DNA from: an uncultured Clostridia bacterium
GTDB lineage: Bacteria > Bacillota > Clostridia > Oscillospirales > Ruminococcaceae
Direction: 5' to 3'
Length of the DNA stretch: 5,292 nt
NCBI GenBank assembly: GCA_946535685.1
Contig: CAMNDR010000092.1
Location: 1 to 5,292 of the forward strand
Under the pieces are notes generated by a model. It saw nothing but the letters and a program-made list of their open reading frames with translations, did no database searches and was not told where the DNA came from. Every line of letters begins with the position of its first letter. Position 1 is the stretch's first letter. The translations under genes and the position numbers were made by a program. Below are positions 1 to 4,421 of this stretch, piece after piece.

Positions 1-1
1 C

Positions 2-583
2 CATTCCTCCGGCAAAATGGGCTTTGCCGTGGCAAGAGCCGCCATGCTCCGGGGTGCGGACGTAACGCTCGTCTCCGGCCATGCAGATGCCGCACCGCCG
101 CCTTTTGTAAAGCTGGTGCAGACCGGCACGGCGCAGGAGATGTTTGAGGCGGTCACGGCTGCAGCACCGGAGAGCGACATCATCATCAAGGCTGCCGCCG
201 TGGCGGATTATACGCCCGTGACCATAGCCGACAGCAAGATCAAGAAATCCGACGGCGACATGAGCATCCCGCTCAAGCGCACACAGGACATCCTGAAATA
301 CCTCGGCGAGCACAAGCGTCCGGGGCAGTTCCTCTGCGGCTTCTCGATGGAAACGGACAATGTGCTCGAAAATTCCCGCAAAAAGCTCGCCTCCAAGCAT
401 GCCGACATGATCTGCGCCAATTCCCTGCGCACAGCGGGTGCGGGCTTCGGCACGGATACGAACATCATCACGCTCATCACCGCCGGTACCGACACCGAAC
501 TCCCGCTGATGAGCAAGGAGGAAGCCGCCCACCGGATCCTCGATGCGATCCTGCAAAGCGGCAAGCTGGCAAAGGGGATCTGA
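2..583 (+). CDS. coaBC: Phosphopantothenate-cysteine ligase domain of bifunctional CoaBC (3' part, gene begins before the window)
   Basis: This is the C-terminal 193 residues of a CoaB domain. CoaB joins cysteine to 4'-phosphopantothenate using CTP, and in bifunctional CoaBC the N-terminal CoaC domain then decarboxylates the product on the way to coenzyme A. The reading frame is open to the left edge and begins with HSSGKMG, matching the conserved (R/H)SSGKMG turn of the nucleotide-binding Rossmann fold, so the ATG at 17 is internal and not the start. Further CoaB hallmarks follow: the KAAAVADYTP strand and loop, the KIKK motif (codons near 233-244) that contacts the phosphopantothenate/CMP intermediate, GFSMETDN (equivalent to GFAAETNN in the E. 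coli enzyme) and ICANS. The protein ends about where CoaBC proteins usually end. Whether a CoaC domain is fused upstream cannot be seen; fusion is the usual bacterial arrangement. It sits 3 bases ahead of the deaminase gene, consistent with one transcript. Confidence 0.95.
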   Translation, partial: HSSGKMGFAVARAAMLRGADVTLVSGHADAAPPPFVKLVQTGTAQEMFEAVTAAAPESDIIIKAAAVADYTPVTIADSKIKKSDGDMSIPLKRTQDILKYLGEHKRPGQFLCGFSMETDNVLENSRKKLASKHADMICANSLRTAGAGFGTDTNIITLITAGTDTELPLMSKEEAAHRILDAILQSGKLAKGI

Positions 584-586
584 CGC

Positions 587-1222
587 ATGAGCATGGCATT
601 TGCGCAGCTCCCCCTGCACTGGCAGCGGGTCTTCACGCTCGAATGGGAATCGCTCTGCAAGGGCAGCAAGGCGATCGCAGCGGTCATCACGGACGGCGAA
701 GGACGCATCCTCTCCGAAGGGCGCAATCTCTGCGGTGAGACATCCATCCCCAATCCCGCCGCAGCACACGCCGAGACCGAAGCTGTGCGGGGGCTGGACA
801 CAGTGCTTTATCCCGACAAGCACAGCTACATCCTCTATGCCGGTCTGGAGCCCTGTGTGATGTGCATGGGCACGATCGTGATGGGCGGCATCCGGCATGT
901 GGTGATCGCCGCACGGGATGATTACGGCGGCGGTGTCTGCCTGACGGAACAGAACCCCTTCATCCGCGGAAAGCACCTGGATGTGCGCTTTCTGGATGAT
1001 GCGCTCGGCGATCTCCAGCGGGCGATGCAGACGCTCCGGGAGCTGCTGTATAATCAGAATATGGAAAAACGGGAGCGGATGTTCCTGGATTTTTCCGTTT
1101 ACAACAAAGCCGGTGTCGATGCAGCGCTTGCCCTCTTTCAGGAAACGCCCGGTTTCACGCCGGATCACTTCACCCCGCAGACGCTTTGCGATGCGCTGCT
1201 GCAGAGGATGGGGACACATTGA
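587..1222 (+). CDS. TadA/CDA-superfamily zinc-dependent nucleoside deaminase with C-terminal extension
   Basis: A 211-residue cytosolic deaminase of the cytidine/deoxycytidylate/tRNA-adenosine deaminase superfamily. Both zinc signatures are intact: HAE at 61-63 (His61 zinc ligand, Glu63 proton shuttle) and PCVMC at 90-94 (Cys90 and Cys93 zinc ligands), the latter within LEPCVMCMGTIVMGGIRHVV. The order and spacing of these motifs, with a short gap between HAE and PCxxC, match the TadA/guanine-deaminase-like branch. The N terminus (HWQRVFTLEWESLCKGSKAI) differs from canonical TadA, and about 55 residues after position 155 extend beyond the usual TadA core, so tRNA A34 editing should not be assumed. 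The substrate is not identifiable from sequence. The ATG at 587 is favoured because a Shine-Dalgarno-like AAAGGGGA (571-578) lies 8 bases upstream; the ATG at 593 is a weaker alternative. The 3-base gap from coaBC suggests translational coupling. Confidence 0.88.
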   Translation: MSMAFAQLPLHWQRVFTLEWESLCKGSKAIAAVITDGEGRILSEGRNLCGETSIPNPAAAHAETEAVRGLDTVLYPDKHSYILYAGLEPCVMCMGTIVMGGIRHVVIAARDDYGGGVCLTEQNPFIRGKHLDVRFLDDALGDLQRAMQTLRELLYNQNMEKRERMFLDFSVYNKAGVDAALALFQETPGFTPDHFTPQTLCDALLQRMGTH

Positions 1223-1254
1223 CGAGCCGCTCCGGAACAGTTCCAGTTATAGCA

Positions 1255-1299
1255 AAAATCGCTGCCGATGCATTTCCGCAAAGGCAGCGATTTTGTTTT
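1255..1299. terminator. Bidirectional intrinsic terminator between the convergent deaminase and asnA genes
   Basis: A perfect 12-bp inverted repeat, AAAATCGCTGCC (1255-1266) and GGCAGCGATTTT (1283-1294), encloses a 16-base loop. On the plus strand the stem runs into TTTTGTTTT, and on the minus strand into TTTTTGCT. The stem is therefore a plausible factor-independent terminator for both the coaBC-deaminase transcript and the asnA transcript. It lies 32 bases after the deaminase stop codon and about 6 bases beyond the asnA stop codon. Confidence 0.9.
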
Positions 1300-1305
1300 G
1301 CATTC

Positions 1306-2319
1306 TTACAGCAGCGTGATCCCCGCTGCACTGCACTTGTCGATCATTTCCTGCGGCCAGATGGAAGCCTGTACTTCACCGATATGTGCCTTATCCAGCA
1401 GCAGCATGCACAGTCTCGACTGACCGATACCGCCGCCGATGGTCAGCGGCAGCGTGCCGTCTGCGATCATCTGGTGGAATTTGTACTGCATCCTGTCCTC
1501 AGCACCCAGCTCTGCAAGCTGCGAAGCAAGGGACTTCTCATCCACACGAATGCCCATCGAGCTGATCTCCAGGCCCCGCTGCAGCACCTCATCCCAGAAG
1601 AACAGGTCGCCGTTGAGTGCCCAGTCGTCATAGTCCGGGGCACGGCCGTCATGACGCTTGCCGCTTGCGAGCTTGCCGCCGATCTGCCGGATGAACACCG
1701 TCCCGTGCTCCTTGCAGATCAGATCCTCACGCTCCTTCGGGGTCTTGTCCGGCCATCTGTCCTCCAGCTCCTGCGTGGTGACAAAGAACACCTCATCGCT
1801 CATCGCCGTGCCCAGCACCGGATAGCGCAGGCTCACCTTGCGCTTGGTGTAGAGGATCGCCTTCACGATCGACTTCACCGTCTCCTTCAGGAATTCCTCA
1901 TTGCGCTGCTCACGGGTGATGACCTTCTCCCAGTCCCACTGATCGACGAAAATCGAGTGAACATTGTCTGTGTCATCGTCCCGGCGGATGGCGTTCATAT
2001 CGGTATAAATACCCTCACCCGGCCGGTAGCCGTAGCGGTAGAGCGCCATGCGCTTCCACTTGGCAAGGGACTGCACGACCTCAGCTTCCTTGTTGCCGAT
2101 CTCCTTGATGGTGAATTCCACCTTGCGCTCCACGCCGTTGAGATCATCGTTGATGCCGGAGCCCTTCTCCACGATCAGCGGTGCCGTCACACGATCCAGT
2201 GTCAGCGCAAAGCTCAGCGTCTGCTGGAACAGATCCTTGATGTACTTGATCGCATGCTGCGTCTCCCGCAGCGTCAGTGCGGAGGAATAACCCTCCGGCA
2301 GGTACAAAGCCTTTGCCAT
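1306..2319 (-). CDS. asnA: Aspartate-ammonia ligase (asparagine synthetase A)
   Basis: A 337-residue enzyme, close to the 330 residues of E. coli AsnA. It makes asparagine from aspartate, ammonia and ATP, with release of AMP and PPi, in the cytoplasm. It belongs to the class II aminoacyl-tRNA synthetase-like fold. Conserved AsnA blocks appear in order: SLAKWKR (84-90), VDQWDWE (125-131), GGKL...RHDGRAPDYDDW (214-233), LNGD (235-238), SSMGIRVD (253-260) and the nucleotide-binding GGGIGQSRL (295-303). In-frame ATGs lie at 2364, 2328, 2325 and 2319. The last is chosen because AGAAAGGA (2335-2328) then stands 8 bases upstream, whereas the ATGs at 2328 and 2325 overlap or abut that sequence. The 2364 start would fall inside a leader hairpin. 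The gene lies 213 bases downstream of asnS and has its own promoter and attenuator-like leader, so it can be transcribed independently of the asnS T-box as well as by read-through. Confidence 0.96.
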   Translation of the reverse strand: MAKALYLPEGYSSALTLRETQHAIKYIKDLFQQTLSFALTLDRVTAPLIVEKGSGINDDLNGVERKVEFTIKEIGNKEAEVVQSLAKWKRMALYRYGYRPGEGIYTDMNAIRRDDDTDNVHSIFVDQWDWEKVITREQRNEEFLKETVKSIVKAILYTKRKVSLRYPVLGTAMSDEVFFVTTQELEDRWPDKTPKEREDLICKEHGTVFIRQIGGKLASGKRHDGRAPDYDDWALNGDLFFWDEVLQRGLEISSMGIRVDEKSLASQLAELGAEDRMQYKFHQMIADGTLPLTIGGGIGQSRLCMLLLDKAHIGEVQASIWPQEMIDKCSAAGITLL

Positions 2320-2327
2320 ATCCATCA

Positions 2328-2335
2328 TCCTTTCT
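2328..2335 (-). promoter_or_regulatory. Ribosome binding site deciding the asnA start
   Basis: On the minus strand AGAAAGGA is followed by 8 bases and then ATG at 2319. The tandem ATGs at 2328 and 2325 overlap or touch this sequence and so cannot use it. This fixes the asnA protein as starting MAKALYLPEG. Confidence 0.8.
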
Positions 2336-2338
2336 ATC

Positions 2339-2390
2339 GAAACAAAAATGTTCCGACCGCACATGCATGCAGCCGGAACACCTTTGTTCC
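2339..2390 (-). promoter_or_regulatory. Putative transcription attenuator in the asnA leader (competing hairpins, U tract)
   Basis: Reading the minus strand, segment 1 is GGAACA (2390-2385), segment 2 is TGTTCCGGCTGCAT (2380-2367) and segment 3 is GTGCGGTCGGAACA (2362-2349). Segments 2 and 3 form a continuous 14-bp helix, counting G-U wobbles, closed by a GCAU tetraloop. TTTTTGTTTC (2348-2339) follows at once, which is the form of an intrinsic terminator. Segment 1 can instead pair with the first 6 bases of segment 2 across an AAGG loop, which would break the base of the terminator stem. The hairpin starts about 20 bases after the predicted transcription start and ends just before the asnA ribosome binding site, so terminating here would block asnA. 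No T-box sequence, Asn-rich leader peptide or other riboswitch class was recognised, so the signal sensed is unknown. The structure is seen in the sequence; the regulatory role is inference. Confidence 0.6.
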
Positions 2391-2405
2391 ATCTATTACA
2401 TGCTT

Positions 2406-2434
2406 ATCATACACCCAAACGGGGGATTTGTCAA
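2406..2434 (-). promoter_or_regulatory. Sigma-A promoter of asnA
   Basis: On the minus strand the -35 box TTGACA (2434-2429) is a perfect match. A 17-base spacer separates it from the -10 box TATGAT (2411-2406), one base off TATAAT. Transcription would start near 2399, leaving a leader of roughly 80 bases before asnA. This gives asnA an entry point independent of the asnS T-box. Confidence 0.8.
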
Positions 2435-2508
2435 CAACCCGGCGGCAATTCTTTGGATTATTAAGCCAGACCCGCCTCAGACTTTCAAAATCACGCTGCA
2501 GATCCCCC

Positions 2509-2524
2509 GCTGCCGAAAGGCAGC
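2509..2524 (-). other. Short hairpin just after asnS
   Basis: GCTGCC and GGCAGC form a 6-bp GC-rich stem with a 4-base loop, 9 bases after the asnS stop codon. No U tract follows on the minus strand (the next bases are GGGGGATC), so it is not a convincing intrinsic terminator. It could stabilise or mark the 3' end of the asnS message, with some transcription reading on into asnA. Confidence 0.35.
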
Positions 2525-2532
2525 ACCGCCCG

Positions 2533-3909
2533 TCAGCGGATCGAGCCGACCGTTCTCGGGAACAGGATCACGTCACGGATGTTCTGCACGCCGGTCACAT
2601 ACATGATCAGGCGCTCAAAGCCCAGACCGAAACCGCCGTGCGGCACGGAACCGAATCTGCGCAGATCGAGATAATCGCCGTAGGGCTCCATGTTCATGCC
2701 GCGCTCCTGCATGGCTGCCACGAGCTTGTCATAATCCGCCTCACGCTCGGAGCCGCCGATGATCTCGCCGACGCCCGGCACGAGCAGATCGACCGCAGCC
2801 ACGGTCTTGCCGTCCGGGTTCTGCTTCATGTAGAAGCTCTTGATCTCCTTCGGATAATTGGTCACGAAGGTGGCGCGCTTGAACACCTTCTCGGCGATAT
2901 AGCGCTCATGCTCGGTCTGCAGATCGCAGCCCCACTCCACCGGATACTGGAAGTCCTCGCCGGATTCCTTCAGCAGGCGAATGGCCTCGGTATACTCGCA
3001 GACGGCGAAATCATGGGAGATCAGATCCTCCAGGCGGTCGATCAGGCCGTTCTCGAAATGCTGGTCGAAGAATTTCATTTCCTCCGGGCAGGTATCGAGC
3101 ACATTGCGGATCACATGCTTGACCATATCCTCCGCCAGCTCGATGACATCCGGCAGCTCCATGAAAGCGACCTCCGGCTCAATATGCCAGAATTCCGCCA
3201 GATGCTTGGGCGTGTTGGAGTTCTCCGCACGGAAGGACGGGCCGAAGGTGTAGATCTTGCCCATCGCCATAGCCGCCATCTCGCCCTCAAGCTGGCCAGA
3301 AACGGAAAGGCCAGCCCGCTTGCCGAAGAAATCGTCCGCATAGTATTCCTCAGCGTTCTTGTACTTGCCCTCCTCCGGATAGCCGATGGTCGTCACCTGG
3401 AACATCTCGCCGGCACCCTCGCAGTCAGAACCGGTGATGAGCGGCGTGTTGATATAGACGTAGTTGCGCTCCTGGAAATAGCGGTGGATGGACTCTGCCA
3501 GCACGGAACGCACCCGCAGCACAGCGTTGAAGGTATTTGTCCGGCCTCTCAGATGCGGCATCGTGCGCAGGAATTCGAGGGTATGGCGCTTCTTCTGCAG
3601 CGGATACTCCTGCGGGCAGGTGCCGAGGACGGTGATCTCCCTGGCATTGATCTCCACGCCGCCGTTCTGGGCTTCCACGACCGTGCCGACCACCTTGACG
3701 GAAGTGCCGCCGGGCATGGCATCCTCAAAGTCGATGCCGGTGGCCTTGTCGATGACGATCTGCAGATGCGGCAGAGAAGTGCCGTCATTCAGGGCGATAA
3801 ACGCCATGGTCTTGGAATTGCGGGAGGTGCGCACCCATCCGCAGACGGTGACCTCCTGGCCGATGTAAGAAGGATCGGCGAAAATGTTTTTGATGTCGAT
3901 GTGCTTCAT
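2533..3909 (-). CDS. asnS: Asparaginyl-tRNA synthetase
   Basis: A 458-residue class IIb aminoacyl-tRNA synthetase (466 residues in E. coli) that charges tRNA-Asn with asparagine using ATP. An N-terminal OB-fold anticodon-binding domain covers about residues 18-95 (VTVCGWVRTSR near 20-30). The catalytic domain carries SDCEGAGEMF (161-170), typical of AsnRS, motif 2 around FRAENSNTPKHLAEFW (226-241) and motif 3 GLGFERLIMYVTG (428-440). The start at 3909 (MKHIDIKN) is chosen because AGAAAGGAAG (3926-3917) stands 7 bases upstream. The longer in-frame opening from 4089 would run through the T-box terminator and is not coding. Expression is predicted to be controlled by the T-box leader immediately upstream, so the gene should be induced when uncharged tRNA-Asn accumulates. 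Its neighbour asnA supplies its amino-acid substrate, and the presence of both indicates direct charging of tRNA-Asn rather than sole reliance on the Asp-tRNA amidotransferase route. Confidence 0.97.
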   Translation of the reverse strand: MKHIDIKNIFADPSYIGQEVTVCGWVRTSRNSKTMAFIALNDGTSLPHLQIVIDKATGIDFEDAMPGGTSVKVVGTVVEAQNGGVEINAREITVLGTCPQEYPLQKKRHTLEFLRTMPHLRGRTNTFNAVLRVRSVLAESIHRYFQERNYVYINTPLITGSDCEGAGEMFQVTTIGYPEEGKYKNAEEYYADDFFGKRAGLSVSGQLEGEMAAMAMGKIYTFGPSFRAENSNTPKHLAEFWHIEPEVAFMELPDVIELAEDMVKHVIRNVLDTCPEEMKFFDQHFENGLIDRLEDLISHDFAVCEYTEAIRLLKESGEDFQYPVEWGCDLQTEHERYIAEKVFKRATFVTNYPKEIKSFYMKQNPDGKTVAAVDLLVPGVGEIIGGSEREADYDKLVAAMQERGMNMEPYGDYLDLRRFGSVPHGGFGLGFERLIMYVTGVQNIRDVILFPRTVGSIR

Positions 3910-3941
3910 GTAAAAACTTCCTTTCTGTGAGTGCCGGGACA

Positions 3942-3986
3942 GAAAAAACACAAACTCCCGCCCCGATGATGACATCAGGACGGGAG
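3942..3986 (-). terminator. T-box leader terminator upstream of asnS
   Basis: On the minus strand CTCCCGTCCTGATG (3986-3973) pairs with CATCGGGGCGGGAG (3968-3955) as a 14-bp stem, including G-U wobbles, with a 4-base loop. TTTGTGTTTTTT follows. The 5' arm contains the CGTCCT segment that the antiterminator needs, so the two structures exclude each other. Uncharged tRNA-Asn would favour read-through into asnS. Confidence 0.92.
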
Positions 3987-4223
3987 AAATTCTCTCGTGG
4001 TACCACCTGAATTGCCATGCAGTTCTCCTGCACAGCCACTCGACCGCTCGAATAAGCGTCTGCTGTTTAACGCACAGCCCACGGCGCACCTACTGACCCC
4101 GAAGGGCGTTCAGCCTGCTGCTCGGGAGTGTTATTCACATCGGCTCTGCTGTGCGGTTCCCACTCTCCCGCACTCACTGCAAGTGATCTCCGGTGCTACT
4201 TCTCTCCGTCATTGCATTTGTAT
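3942..4223 (-). promoter_or_regulatory. T-box riboswitch, asparagine-specific, controlling asnS
   Basis: A leader RNA that reads tRNA-Asn charging. Stem I base: CGGAGAG (4208-4202) pairs with CTCCCG (4128-4123) with one bulged A. The specifier loop has AGTA (4200-4197) on its 5' side and GAAT-AAC-A on the other, placing the codon AAC (Asn) at 4132-4130, followed by the usual purine. Above it CAC/GTG and CGG/CCG pairs (4195-4190 with 4143-4136) lead to a distal 6-bp hairpin at 4173-4151. Downstream comes a TTCG-capped hairpin in the stem II/III region. The antiterminator carries the T-box core AGGTGGTACCACG (4008-3996), whose AGG and ACG arms pair with CGTCCT (3982-3977), leaving the TGGT acceptor-binding bulge. 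CGTCCT is also part of the terminator stem, giving the expected switch. All elements were read by eye; no covariance-model score is available. Confidence 0.95.
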
Positions 4224-4229
4224 GGTAGT

Positions 4230-4258
4230 ATTATAGCATATTTTTCAGGGGTTGTCAA
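4230..4258 (-). promoter_or_regulatory. Sigma-A promoter of the T-box-asnS transcript
   Basis: On the minus strand a perfect -35 TTGACA (4258-4253), a 17-base spacer and a perfect -10 TATAAT (4235-4230) place the transcription start near 4223. That is just before the 5' arm of T-box stem I. A full-consensus promoter fits a gene whose output is set by termination in the leader rather than by initiation. Confidence 0.9.
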
Positions 4259-4346
4259 GAGGTTTTTTCGGGGAGAAATTTGCACAAAGCGAGCGCGTCC
4301 GGTATGTGCTATATTAACAAAAATGTGTTTTTTTAGCAACTTATGC

Positions 4347-4375
4347 TTGTACTCCTTAACTTTCCGTAGTATAAT
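4347..4375 (+). promoter_or_regulatory. Probable promoter of the secreted Ser-rich protein gene
   Basis: A perfect -10 box TATAAT (4370-4375) lies 17 bases after TTGTAC (4347-4352), a weak -35 matching only the TTG. The start would be near 4382, giving a leader of about 40 bases. It is divergent from the asnS promoter about 90 bases away. The rest of the 4259-4421 gap is AT-rich, and no other gene or RNA was recognised in it. Confidence 0.55.
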
Positions 4376-4421
4376 AGATAAAACATCGCAGTGATGTGGA
4401 CTATGAAAACGGGGGGATTAT

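Noticed and set aside
1234..1244. GGAACAGTTCC palindrome after the deaminase, similar to the GGAACA/TGTTCC elements in the asnA leader
   Set aside because: It sits between convergent gene ends, has a one-base centre that cannot form an RNA hairpin, and its spacing differs from the asnA leader arms. Shared short sequence is best taken as coincidence; it also does not match the Gram-positive LexA box.
2320..2364. Longer asnA starting at 2364
   Set aside because: This start falls inside the loop of the leader hairpin and has no ribosome binding site; the added residues do not resemble AsnA.
2385..2401. Leader peptide for asnA attenuation (ATG at 2392 or the ATG-TAA at 2401)
   Set aside because: The 2392 frame (MEQRCSGCMHV...) has no run of Asn codons, no ribosome binding site and runs into asnA in another frame; the ATG-TAA lies at the predicted transcription start without a ribosome binding site.
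1186..3930. A 914-codon plus-strand open frame opposite asnA and asnS
   Set aside because: It lies antisense to two genes with clear family motifs, runs across their intergenic promoter and leader, has a low-complexity His/Leu/Arg-rich product with no recognisable motif, and has no credible start. It is a by-product of GC-rich codon use on the other strand.
3910..4089. N-terminal extension of asnS from the in-frame ATG at 4089
   Set aside because: It would translate the T-box antiterminator and terminator. The ATG at 3909 has a good ribosome binding site and gives the normal AsnRS length.
4282..4309. GCACA...TGTGC inverted repeat in the divergent intergenic region
   Set aside because: Only 5 bp with an 18-base loop and no U tract; too weak to call an operator or terminator.
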